Of a DNA stretch of 64,000 nucleotides, positions 45,001 to 59,400 are shown in pieces. Positions within the stretch are counted from its first letter, which is position 1; each line of letters opens with the position of its first letter. Origin of the DNA: Eledone cirrhosa (Eukaryota; Mollusca; Cephalopoda; Octopoda; Eledonidae); assembly GCA_964016885.1 (NCBI GenBank), contig OZ024748.1:26481515-26545514 (forward strand), read 5' to 3'. Position numbers and translations under genes: made by a program. A model generated the notes under the pieces. It was not told the origin of the DNA. It did no database searches and worked only from the letters and a program-made list of their open reading frames with translations.

Positions 45001-48000
45001 AACTCAGACAGAAATTACACCACAACTAACAACATCTCCTGAAGAAACAACTGTGTCTACTCAGGTAGAGGACATCGAAAAGGTGACAGCAACACAAGTC
45101 TCTAGCACAATGCATACATCACCTGAAACAACGGTTGTTTCATCTCCTGAACACACTTCTATAACACCTACAGATGAACTCTCTATTAAAGAATACACAA
45201 CTGAGACATCAACTGAAAAATCACTACCTATAAAGACACCTACAAGCACAGCTGAAAAGATCACTGAAACGATAACAGACACAACAGCAACAACATCACA
45301 GCTTCCTTCAACAAGTGAAATCCATATAGAAACTCCTAAATCTACTTCTGAACTGCCTCATATAACTGACATTGAAACAAGTACAGTGGGAAGAACAACA
45401 CACATTACAGATATTGAAACTAAACGCACAAAACAGACAGAAATTACACCACAACAAACAACATCTCCTGAAGAAACAACTCTGTCTACTCAAGTAGAGG
45501 ACATCGAAAAGGTGACACCAACACAAGTTGCTAGCACAATGCATACATCACCTGAAACAACAGTTGTTTCATCTCCTGAACACACCTCTATAACACCTAC
45601 AGATGAACTCACTAGTATTGAATATACAACTGAGACATCAACTGAAAAATCACTACCTATGACAACACCTACAAGCACAGCAGAAAAGATCACAGAAACT
45701 AGAACAGACACAACAGCAACAACATCACAGCTTCCTTCAACAAGTGAAATCCATATAGAAACTCCTAAAACTACTTCTGAACTGCCTCATATAACTGACA
45801 CTGAAACAAGTACATTGGAAAGAACAACACAAGTTACAGATATTGAAACTGAGCGCACAACTCAGACAGAAATTACACCACAACAAACAACATCTCCTGA
45901 AGAAACAACTCTGTCTACACAGGTAGAGGACATCGTAAAGGTGACACCAACACAAGTTGCTAGCACAATGCATACATCACCTGAAACAACAGTTGTTTCA
46001 TCTCCTGAACACACCTCTATAACACCTGCAGATGAACTCACTAGTATTGAATATACAACTGAGACATCAACTGAAAAATCACTACCTATGACAACACCTA
46101 CAAGCACAGCAGAAAAGATCACTGAAACTAGAACAGACACAACAGCAACAACATCACAGCTTCCTTCAACAAGTGAAATCCATATAGAAACTCCTAAATC
46201 TACTTCTGAACTGCCTCATATAACTGACATTGAAACAGGTACAGTGGAAAAAACAACACAAATTACAGATATTGAAACTGAACGCACAACTCAGACAGAA
46301 ATTACACCACAACGAACAACATCTCCTGAAGAAACAACACTGTCTACTCAGGTAGAGGACATCGTAAAGGTGACACCAACACAAGTTGCTAGCACAATGC
46401 ATGCATCACCTGAAACTACAGTTGTTTCATCTCCTGAACACACCTCTATAACACCTACAGATGAACTTACTAGTATTGAATATACAACTGAGACATCAAC
46501 TGAAAAACCACTACCTATCAAGAAACCTACAAGCACAGCAGAAAAGATCACTGAAACTAGAACAGACACAACAGCAACATCACAGCTTCCTTCAACAAGT
46601 GAAATCCATATAGAAACTCCTAAATCTACTTCTGAACTCCCTCATATAACTGACATTGAAACAAGTACAGTGGAAAGAACAACACAAATTACAGATATTG
46701 AAACTGAACGCACAACTGAGACACAACTTACACCACAACAAACAACATCTCCTGAAGAAACCACTCTGTCTACTCAGGTAGAGGACATCGAAATGGTGAC
46801 AGCAACACAAGTTGCTAGCACAATGCATACATCACCTGAAACAACAGTCGTTTCATCTCCTGAACACACCTCTATAACACCTACAGATCAACTCACTAAT
46901 ATTGAATATACAACTGAGACATCAACTGAAAAACCACTACCTATAAAGACACCTACAAGCACATCAGAAAAGATCACTGAAACTAGAACAGACACAACAG
47001 CAACAACATCACAGCTTCCTTCAACAAGTGAAATCGATATAGAAACTCGTAAATCTACTTCTGAACTGCCTCATATAACTGATATTGAAACAAGTACAGT
47101 GGAAAGAACAACACTAATTACAGATATTGAAACTGAACGCACAACTCAGACAGAAATTACACCACAACTAACAACATCTCCTGAAGAAACAACTCTGTCT
47201 ACTCAGGTAGAGGACATCGAAAAGGTGACAACAACACAAGTTGCTAGCACAATGCATACATCACCTGAAACAACAGTTGTTTCATCTGCTGAACACACCT
47301 CTATAACACCTACAGATGAACTTACTAGTATTGAATATACAACTGAGACATCAACTGAAAAACCACTACCTATCAAGTCACCTACAAGCACAGCAGAAAA
47401 GATCACTGAAACTAGAACAGACACAACAGCAACAACATCACAGCTTCCTTCAACAAGTGAAATCCATATAGAGACTCTTAAATCCACTTCTGAAATGCCT
47501 CATATAACTGACATTGAAACAAGTACAGTGGAAAGAACAACACAAGTTACAGATATTGAAACTGAACGCACAACTCAGACAGAAATTACACCACAACTAA
47601 CAACATCTCCTCAAGAAACAACTCTGTCTACTCAGGTAGAGGACATCGAAAAGGTGACACAAATACAAGTTGCTAGCACAATGCATACATCACCTGCAAC
47701 AACAGTTGTTTCATCTCCTGAACACACCTCTATAACACCTACAGATGAACTCACTAGTATTGAATATACAACTGAGACATCAACTGAAAAATCACTACCT
47801 ATGACAACACCTACAAGCACAGCAGAAAAGATCACTGAAACTAGAACAGACACAACAGCAACAACATCACAGCTTCCTTCAACAAGTGAAATCCATATAG
47901 AAACTCCTAAATCAGCTTCTAGAATGCCTCATATAACTGACATTGAAACAAGTACAGTGGAAAGAACAACACAAATTATAGATATTGAAACTGAACGCAC

Positions 48001-51000
48001 GACTCAGACAGAAATTACACCACAACTAACAACATCTCCTGAAGAAACAACTCTGTCTACTCAGGTAGAGGACATCGAAAAGGTGACACCAACACAAGTT
48101 GCTAGCACAATGCATACAACAACTGAAACAATAGTTGTTTCATCTCCAGAACACACCTCTATACCACCTACAGATGAACTTACTAGTATTGAATATACAA
48201 CTGAGACATCAACTGAAAAATCACTACCTATGACAACACCTACAAGCACAGCAGAAAAGATCACTGAAACTAGAACAGACACAACAGCAACAACATCACA
48301 GCTTCCTTCAATAAGTGAAATCCATATAGAAACTCCTAAATCTACTTCTGAACTGCCTCATATAACTGACATTGAAACAAGTACAGTGGAAAGAACAACA
48401 CAAATTACAGATATTGAAACTGAGCGCACAACTCATACAGAACTTACACCACAACTAACAACATCTCCTAAAGAAACCACTCTGTCTACTCAGGTAGAGG
48501 ACATCGAAAGGGTGACAGCAACAAAAGTTGCTAGCACAATACATACATCACCTGAAACAACAGTTGTTTCATCTCCTGAACACACTTCTATAACACCTAC
48601 AGATGAACTCACTATTAAAGAACACACAACTGAGACATCAACTGAAAAATCACTACCTATGACAACACCTACAAGCACAGCAGAAAAGATCACTGAAACT
48701 AGAACAGACACAACAGCAACAACATCACAGCTTCCTTCAACAAGTGAAATCCATATAGAAACTCCTAATTCAGCTTCTGAACTGCCTCATATAACTGACA
48801 TTGAAACAAGTACAGTGGAAAGAACAACACAAATTACAGATATTGAAACTGAACGCACAACTCAGACAGAAATTACACCACAACTAACAACATCTCCTGT
48901 AGAAACAACTCTGTCTACTCAGGTAGAGGACATCGAAAAGGTGACACCAACACAAGTTGCTAGCACAATGCATACAACAACTGAAAGAACAGTTGTTTCA
49001 TCTCCAGAACACACCTCTATACCACCTACAGATGAACTTACTAGTATTGAATATACAACTGAGACATCAACTGAAAAACCACTACCTATAAAGACACCTA
49101 CAAGCACAGCTGAAAAGATCACTGAAACTATAACAGACACAACAGCAACAACATCACAGCTTCCTTCAACAAGTGAAATCCATATAGAAACTCCTAAATC
49201 TACTTCTGAACTGCCTCATATAAGTGACATTGAAACAAGTACAGTGGAAAGAACAACACAAATTACAGATATTGAAACTGAGCGCACAACTCAGACAGAA
49301 CTTACACCACAACAAACAACATCTCCTAAAGAAACCACTCTGTCTACTCAGGTAGAGGACATCGAAAGGGTGACACCAACACAAGTTGCTAGCACAATAC
49401 ATACATCACCTGAAACAACAGTTGTTTCATCTCCAGAACACACCTCTATAACACCTACAGATGAACTTACTAGTATTGAATATACAACTGAGACATCAAC
49501 TGAAAAACCACTGCCTATAAAGACACCTACAAGCACAGCTGAAAAGATCACTGAAACTATAACAGACACAACAGCAACAACATCACAGCTTCCTTCAACA
49601 AGTGAAATCCATATAGAAACTCCTAAATCAGCTTCTGAACTGCCTCATATAACTGACATTGAAACAAGTACAGTGGAAAGAACAACACAAATTACAGATA
49701 TTGAAACTGAACGCACAACTCAGACAGAAATTACACCGCAACTAACAACATCTCCTGAAGAAACAACTCTGTCTACTCATGTAGAGGACATCGAAAAGGT
49801 GACAACAACAGAAGTTGCTAGTACAATGCATACATCACCTGAAACAACAGTTGTTTCATCTCCAGAACACACCTCTATAACACCTACAGATGAACTTACT
49901 AGTATTGAATATACAACTGAGACATCAACTGAAAAACCACTACCTATCAAGACACCTACAAGCACAGCTGAAAAGATCACTGAAACTAGAACAGACACAA
50001 CAGCAACAACATCACAGCTTCCTTCAACAAGTGAAATCCATAGAGAAACTCCTAAATCTACTTCTGAACTGCCTCATATAACTGACATTGAAACAAGTAC
50101 AGTGGAAAGAACAACACAAATGACAGATATTGAAACTGAGCGCACAACTCAGACAGAACTTACACCACAACAAACAACATCTCCTGAAGAAACAACACTG
50201 TCTACTCAGGTAGAGGACATCGGAAAGGTGACACCAACACAAGTTGCTAGCACAATGCATACACCACCTGATACAACAGTTGTTTCATCTCCTGAACTCA
50301 CCTCTATAACACCTACAGATGAACTCACTATTAAAGAATACACAACTGAGACATCAACTGAAAAATCACTACCTATGACAACACCTACAAGCACAGTAGA
50401 AAAGATCACTGAAACTAGAACAGACACAACAGCAACAACATCACAGCTTCGTTCAACAAGTGAAATCCATATAGAAACTCCTAAATCTACTTCTGAACTG
50501 CCTCATATAACTGACATTGAAACAAGTACAGTGGAAAGAACAACACAAATTACAGATATTGAAACAGAACACACAACTCAGACAGAAAGTACACCACAAC
50601 TAACAACATCTCCTGAAGAAACAACTCTGTCTACTCAGGTAGAGGACATCGAAAAGGTGACACCAACACAAGTTGCTAGTACAATGCATACATCACCTGA
50701 AACAACAGTTGTTTCATCTCCTGAACACACATCTATAACACCTACAGATGAACTGATTAGTATTGAATATACATCTGATACATCAACTGAAAAATCACTA
50801 CCTATGACAACACCTACAAGCTCATCAGAAAAGATCACTGAAACTAGAACAGACACAACAGCAACAACATCACAGCTTCCTTCAACAAGTGAAATCCATA
50901 TAGAAACTCCTAAATCTACTTCTGAACTGCCTCATATAACTGACATTGAAACAAGTACAGTGGAAAGAACAACACAAATGACAGATATTGAAACAGAACA

Positions 51001-53387
51001 CACAACTCAGACAGAAAGTACACCACAACTAACAACATCTCCTGAAGAAACAACTCTGTCTACTCAGGTAGAGGACATCGAAAAGGTGACACCAACACAA
51101 GTTGCTAGTACAATGCATACATCACCTGAAACAACAGTTGTTTCATCTCCTGAACACACCTCTATAACACCTACAGATGAACTTACTAGTATAGAATATA
51201 CAACTGAGACATCAACTGAAAAACCACTACCTATAAAGACACCTACAAGCACAGCAGAAAAGATCACTGAAACGATAACAGACACAACAGCAATAACACC
51301 ACAGCTTCCTTCAACAAGTGAAATCGATATAGAAACTCCTAAATCTACTTCTGAACTGCCTCATATAACTGACATTGAAACAAGTACAGTGGAAAGAACA
51401 ACACAAATTACAGATATTGAAACAGAACACACAACTCAGACAGAAAGTACACCACAACTAACAACATCTCCTGAAGAAACAACTCTGTCTACTCAGGTAG
51501 AGGACATCGAAAAGGTGACACCAACACAAGTTGCTACTACAATGCATACATCACCTGAAACAACAGTTGTTTCATCTCCTGAACACACATCTATAACACC
51601 TACAGATGAACTGATTATTATAGAATATACATCTGATACATCAACTGAAAAATCACTACCTATGACAACACCTACAAGCTCATCAGAAAAGATCACTGAA
51701 ACTAGAACAGACACAACAGCAACAACATCACAGCTTCCTTCAACAAGTGAAATCCATATAGAAACTCCTAAATCTACTTCTGAACTGCCTCATATAACTG
51801 ACATTGAAACAAGTACAGTGGAAAGAATGACACAAATGACAGATATTGAAACTGAACGCACAACTCAGACAGAAATTACACCACAACTAACAACATCTCC
51901 TGAAGAAACAACACTGTCTACTCAGGTAGAGGACATCGAAAAGGTGACACCAACACAAGTTGCTAGCACAATGCATACATCACCTGAAACAACAGTTGTT
52001 TCATCTCCTGAACAAACCTCTATAACACCTACAGATGAACTTACTAGTATTGAATATACAACTGAGACATCAACTGAAAAGCCACTACCTATCAAAACAC
52101 CTACAAGCACAGCAGAAAAGATCACTGAAACTAGAACAGACACAACAGCAACAACATCACAGCTTCCTTCAACAAGTGAAATCCATATAGAAACTCATAA
52201 ATCTACTTCTGAACTGCCTCATATAACTGACATTGAAACAAGTACAGTGGAAAGAACAACACAAATTACAGATATTGAAACAGAACACACAACTCAGACA
52301 GAAAGTACACCACAACTAACAACATCTCCTGAAGAAACAACTCTGTCTACTCAGGTAGAGGACATCGAAAAGGTGACACCAACACAAGTTGCTAGTACAA
52401 TGCATACATCACCTGAAACAACAGTTGTTTCATCTCCTGAACACACATCTATAACACCTACAGATGAACTGATTAGTATAGAATATACATCTGATACATC
52501 AACTGAAAAATCACTACCTATGACAACACCTACAAGCACAGCAGAAAAGATCACTGAAACTAGAACAGACACAACAGCAACAACATCACAGCTTCCTTCA
52601 ACAAGTGAAATCCATATAGAAACTCCTAAATCTACTTCTGAACTGCCTCATATAACTGACATTGAAACAAGTACAGTGGAAAGAACAACACAAATTACAG
52701 ATATTGAAACTGAACGCTCAACTCAGACAGAAATTACACCACAATTAACAAAAACTACCAAACAAACAACTCTGTCTTTTCAGCCTGTGGATTTCAAAAC
52801 CAGCAATAATGTATCAGGAACACGTGAGAAATGGGAGATGTACACATCTGAAGTTATGTCACCAGCTGCAAGTACTGCCGACTTTGTCATCAAATTTTTA
52901 ACTATAACAACACCAACAACACCAACAACAACGCCAACAACAACGCCAACAACAACACCAACAACAACAACACCAACAACAACACCAACAACAACACCAA
53001 CAACAACACCAACAACAACACCAACAACAACCCCAACAACAACACCAACAACAACAACACCAACAACAACGCCAACAACAACACCAACAACAACACCAAC
53101 AACAACGCCAACAACAACACCAACAACAACACCAACAACACCAACAACAACACCAACAACAACCCCAACAACAACACCAACAACAACACCAACAACAACA
53201 ACACCAACAACAACGCCAACAACAACACCAACAACAACACCAACAACAACACCAACAACAACGCCAACAACAACACCAACAACAACGCCAACAACAACAA
53301 CACCACCAACAACAAGGCCAACAACAACGCCAACAACAACAACAACGCCAACAACACCAACGCCAACAGCACCAACAACAACAACAC

Positions 53388-53419
<32 letters not shown>

Positions 53420-56400
53420 CCAACAACAACAACGCCAACAACACCAACAACAACACCAACACCAACGCCAACACCATCAACACCAACAACACCAACAACA
53501 ACACCGCCAACAACACCAACACCACCAACAACAACAACAACAACACCAACAGCAACACCCTCAGCGACACCCACACCACCAACAACAACGTCAACAACAA
53601 CGTCAATAACAACACCACCAACAACACCACCAACAACAACACCAACAACAAAATCCACAACACCAACAATAACAACAATGTCAACAACACCACCACCAAT
53701 TACAATTACACCTAAAACAACGAATCGAAAAACAACAGCAGTAACAGCAAAAACAATAACACCAACAACAACAACTACACCAACAACAACATCAACAACT
53801 GCAACACAGCTTCCTTCAACAGCTCTATTACTAACTGAAACTACAGATGCAAGTTCTAGTTCTCTTCCACAAAGTGCCATTTACCGTAGCACATTGCAAA
53901 GTACAAAAAAAATTAAAATTATAGAAACGGAACGCACAACTGATGCAGTAATTACAACTCAACTAACAACATCAACTGCACAAACAAGTCTGACAACTCA
54001 GGTAGAAGACATTGAAAAATTGACACCAACACCAGTTTTTACCACAATGCATACACCAACTGAAACAACAGTGGTTTCATCTCCTGAACACACCTCTATA
54101 ACACCTACAGAGGAACTTACTAGTATAGAATATACATCTGAGACATCAACTGAAAAATCACTACCTATGACAACACCTACAAGCACAGCAGAAAAGATCA
54201 CTGAAACTATTACAGACACAACAGCAACAACATCACAGCTCCCTTCAACAAGTGAAATCCATATAGAAACTCCTAAATCTACTTCTCAACTTCCTTATAC
54301 AACTGACATTGAAACAAGAACAGTGGAAAGAACAACACAAATTACAGATATTGAAACTGAACGTTCAACTCAGACAGAAATTACACCACAACTAACAACA
54401 TCGCCTGAAGAAACAACAATGTCTACTCAGGTAGAGGACATCGAAAAGGTGACACCAACACAAGTTGCTAGCACAAAGCAAACATCAACTGAAACAACAG
54501 TTGTTTCTTCTACTGAACAAACCTCTATAACACCTACAGATGAACTCACTAGTATTGAATATACTACTGAGACAGCAACTGAAAAACCACTACCTATCAA
54601 GAGACCTACAAGCACAGCAGAAAAGATCACTGAAACTAGAACAGACACAACAGCAACAACATCACAGCTTCCTTCAACAAGTGAAATCCATATAGAAACT
54701 CCTAAATCTACTTCTGAACTGCCTCATACAACTGACATTGAAACAAGTACAGTGGAAAGAACAACACAAATTACAGATATTGAAACTGAGCGCTCAACTC
54801 GGACAGAAATTACATCACAACTAACAAGTTCTCCTGAAGAAACAACTCTGTCTACTCAGGTAGAGGACATTGAAAAGGTGACACCAACACCAGTTGCTAG
54901 CACAAAGCATACATCACCTGAAACAACAGTAGTTTCATCTCCTGAACACACCTCTATAACACCTACAGATGAACTCACTCGTATTGAATATACTATTGAG
55001 ACATCAACTAAAAAATCACTACCTATGACAACACCTACCAGCACAGCAGAAAAGATCACTGAAACTATTACAGACACAACAGCAACAACACCACAGCTTT
55101 CTCCAACAAGCGAAATCCATATAGAAACTCCAAAATCTACTTCTCAACTTCCTTATACAACTGACATTGAAACAAGTACAGTGGGAAGAACAACACAAAT
55201 TACAGATATTGAAACTGAGCGCACAACTGAGACAGAACGTACACCACAACTAACAACATCTCCTGAAGAAACAACTCTGTCTACTGAGGTGGAGGACATC
55301 GAAAAGGTGACACCAACACAAGTTGCTAGCACAATGCATACATCACCTAAAACAACAGTTGTTTCATCTACTGAACACACCTCTCTAACATCATCTACAG
55401 AGGAACTCACTAGTATAAAATATACTCCTGAGACATCAACTGAAAAGTCACTACCTATCAAGACACCTACAAGCACAGCAGAAAAGATCACTGAAACTAT
55501 AACAGACACAACAGCAACAACATCACAGCTTCCTTCAACAAGTGAAATCCATATAGAAACTCCTAAATCTACTTCTGAACTTCCTTATACAACTGACATT
55601 GAAACAAGTACAGTGGAAAGAACAACACAAATTACAGATATTGAAACTGAGCACACAACTCAGACAGAAATTACACCACAACTAACAACATCTCCTGAAG
55701 AAACAACACTGTCTACTCAGGTAGAGGACATCGAAAAGGTGACACCAACACAAGTTGCTAACACAATACATACATCCCCTGAAACAACAGTTGTTTCATC
55801 TCCTGAACACACCTCTATAACACCTACAGATGAACTTACTAGTATTGAATATACAACTGAGACATCAACTAAAAAACCACTACCTATCAAGACACCTACA
55901 AGCACAGCTGAAATGATCACTGAAACTATTACAGACACAACAGCAACAACATCACAGCTTCCTTCAACAAGTGAAATCCATATAGAAACTCCAAAATCTA
56001 CTTCTCAAATTCCTTATACAACTGACATTGAAACAAGGACAGTGGAAAGAACAACACAAATTACAGATATTGAAACTGAGCACACAACTCAGACAGAAAT
56101 TACACCACAACTAACAACATCTCCTGAAGAAACAACACTGTCTACACAGGTACAGGACATCGAAAAGGTGACACAAACACAAGTTGCTACCACAAAGCAT
56201 ACGTCACCTGAAATAACAGTAGTTTCATCTCCAGAACACACCTCTATAACACCTACAGATGAACTTACTATTATTGAATATAAAACTGAGACATCAACTG
56301 AAAAACCACTACCTATCAAGACAGCTACAAGCACAGCAGAAAAGATCACTGAAACTAGAACAGACACAACAGCAACAACATTACAGCTTCCTTCAACAAG

Positions 56401-59400
56401 TGAAATCCATATAGAAACTCCTAAATCTACTTCTGAACTGCCTCATATAAGTGACATTGAAACAAGTACAGTGGAAAGAACAACACAAATTACAGATATT
56501 GAAACTGAGCGCACAACTCACACAGAAATTACACCACAAATAACAACATCTCCTGAAGAAACAACACTGTCTACTCAGATAGAGGACATCGAAAAGGTGA
56601 CACCAACACCAGTTGCTAGCACAAAGCATACATCACCTGAAAGAACAGTTGTTTCATCTCCTGTACAAACCTCTATAACACCTACAGATGAGCTTACTAT
56701 TATTGAATATACAACTGAGACATCAACTGAAAAACCACTACCTATGACAACACCTTCAAGCACAGCAGAAAAGATCACTGAAACTATTACAGACACAACA
56801 GCAACAACATCACAGCTTCCTTCAACAAGTGAAATCCATATAGAAACTCCAAAATCTACTTCTCAGCTTCCTTATACAACTGACATTGAAACAAGTACAG
56901 TGGAAAGAACAACACAAATTACAGATATTGAAACTGAACGCACAACTCGGACAGAGATTACATCACAACTAACAACATCTCCTGAAGAAACGACTCTGTC
57001 TACTCAGGTAGAGGACATCGAAAAGGTGACAGCAACACAAGTTGCTAGCACAATGCATACATCACCTGAAACAACAGTTGTTTCATCTACTGAACACACC
57101 TCTCTAACACCATCTACAGAGGAACTCACTAGTATAAAATATACTCCTGAGACATCAACTGAAAAATCACTACCCATGACAACACCTACAAGCACAGCTG
57201 AAAAGATTACTGAAACTAGGACAAACACAACAGCAACAACATCACAGCTTCCTTCAACAAGTGAAATCCATATAGAAACTCCTAAATCTACTTCTGAACT
57301 GCCTCATATAACTGACATTGAAACAAGTACAGTGGAAAGAACAACACAAATTACAGATATTGAAACTGAGCGCACAACGCAGACAGAAATTACACCACAA
57401 CTAACAACATCTCCTGAAGAAACAACACTGTCTACACAGGTACAGGACTTCGAAAAGGTGACACAAACACAAGTTGCTACCACAAAGCATACGTCACCTG
57501 AAATAACAGTAGTTTCATCTCCTGAACAAACCTCTATAACACCTACAGATGAACTTACTAGTATTGAATATACAACTGAGACATCAACTGAAAAACCACT
57601 ACCTATCAAGACACCTACAAGCACAGCAGAAAAGATCACTGAAACTACAACAGACACAACAGCAACAACATCACAGCTTCCTTCAACAAGTGAAATTCAT
57701 ATAGAAACTCCAAAATCTACTTCTCAACTTCCTTATACAACTGACATTGAAACAAGTACAGTGGAAAGAACAACACTAATTACAGATATTGAAACTGAGC
57801 GCACAACTCAGACAGAAATTACACCACAACAAACAACATCTCCTGAAGAAACAACTCTGTCTACTCAGGTAGAGGACATCGAAAAGGTGACACCAACACA
57901 AGTTGCTAGCACAATGCATACATCACCTGAAACAACAGTTGTTTCATCTACTAAACACACCTCTCTAACACCATCTACAGAGGAACTCACTAGTATAAAA
58001 TATACTCCTGAGACATCAACTGAAAAATCACTACCCATGACAACACCTACAAGCACAGCTGAAAAGATCACTGAAACTATTACAGACACAACAGCAACAA
58101 CATCACAGCTTCCTTCAACAAGTGAAATCCATATAGAAACTCCAAAATCTACTTCTCAACTTCCTTATACAACTGACATTGAAACAAGTACAGTGGAAAG
58201 AACAACACAAATTACAGATATTGAAACTGAGCGCACAACTCAACCACAACTAACATCTCCTGAAGAAACAACTCTTTCTACTGAGGTAGAGGACATCGAA
58301 AAGGTGACACCAACGCCAATTGCTAGCACAAAGCATACATCACCTGAAACAACAGTAGTTTCATCTCCTGAACAAACCTCTATAACACCTACAGATGAAC
58401 TTACTAGTATTGAATATACAACTGAGACATCAACTGAAAAACCACTAGCTACGACAACACCTACAAGCACAGCAGAAAAGATCACTGAAACTATTACAGA
58501 CACAACAGCAACAACATCACAGCTTCCTTCAACAAGTGAAATCCATATAGAAACTCCAAAATCTACTTCTCAACTTCCTTATACAACTGACATTGAAACA
58601 AGTACAGTGGAAAGAACAACACAGATTACAGATATTGAAACTGAGCGCACAACTCAGACAGAAATTACACCACAACTAACAACATCTCCTGAAGAAAGAA
58701 CTCTTTCTACTGAGGTAGAGGACATCGAAAAGGTGACACCAACGCCAATTGCTAGCACAAAGCATACATCACCTGAAACAACAGTAGTTTCATCTCCTGA
58801 ACAAACCTCTATAACACCTACAGATGAACTTACTAGTATTGAATATACAACTGAGACATCAACTGAAAAACCACTACCTATCAAGACACCTACAAGCACA
58901 GCAGAAAAGATCACTGAAACTACAACAGACACAACAGCAACAACATCACAGCTTCCTTCAACAAGTGAAATCCATATAGAAACTCCTAAATCTACTTCTG
59001 AACTGCCTCATATAAGTGACATTGAAACAAGTACAGTGGAAAGAACAACACAAATTACAGATATTGAAACTGAGCGCACAACTCACACAGAAATTACACC
59101 ACAACTAACAACATCTCCTGAAGAAACAACATTGTCTACTCAGATAGAGGACATCGAAAAGGTGACACCAACACCAGTTGCTAGCACAAAGCATACATCA
59201 CCTGAAAGAACAGTTGTTTCATCTCCTGTACAAACCTCTATAACACCTACAGGTGAACTCACTAGAATAGAATATACATCAGAGACATCAACTGAAAAAT
59301 CACTACCTATGACAACACCTTCAAGCACAGCAGAAAAGATCACTGAAACTATTACAGACACAACAGCAACAACATCACAGCTTCCTTCAACAAGTGAAAT

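Larger units (their letters stand above)
2..52783 (+). repeat. Array 1: 123 tandem copies of a 429-bp coding unit
   Basis: Units start at the VEDIE codons. Units 1-17 start at 2+429(n-1). Units 18-26 start at 7292+429(n-18). Unit 27 starts at 11201. Units 28-109 start at 11603+429(n-28). Units 110-123 start at 46778+429(n-110). All are 429 bp except units 17 and 109 (426), 26 (477) and 27 (402). Differences between units are mainly scattered single-base changes. Many units recur in the same order in distant blocks, so the array grew by multi-unit duplication rather than by copying single units. The last 40 bases of unit 123 are clearly diverged, ending KQTTLSFQ instead of EETTLSTQ. The first unit visible is typical, so the array continues upstream of the window. 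Confidence 0.97.

Noticed and set aside
2..52783. CRISPR-like or non-coding satellite array
   Set aside because: The 429-bp units are contiguous with no spacers, unlike CRISPR. Plain satellite DNA would collect stops and frameshifts, which were not seen; length changes keep the frame.
52780..53880. Minus-strand 366-residue Val/Gly-rich and overlapping 265-residue Leu/Val-rich open frames
   Set aside because: Both are the antisense of the ACA/CCA Pro/Thr tract. Low-complexity trinucleotide sequence leaves several frames open. The + frame continues the coding frame of both arrays and is preferred.
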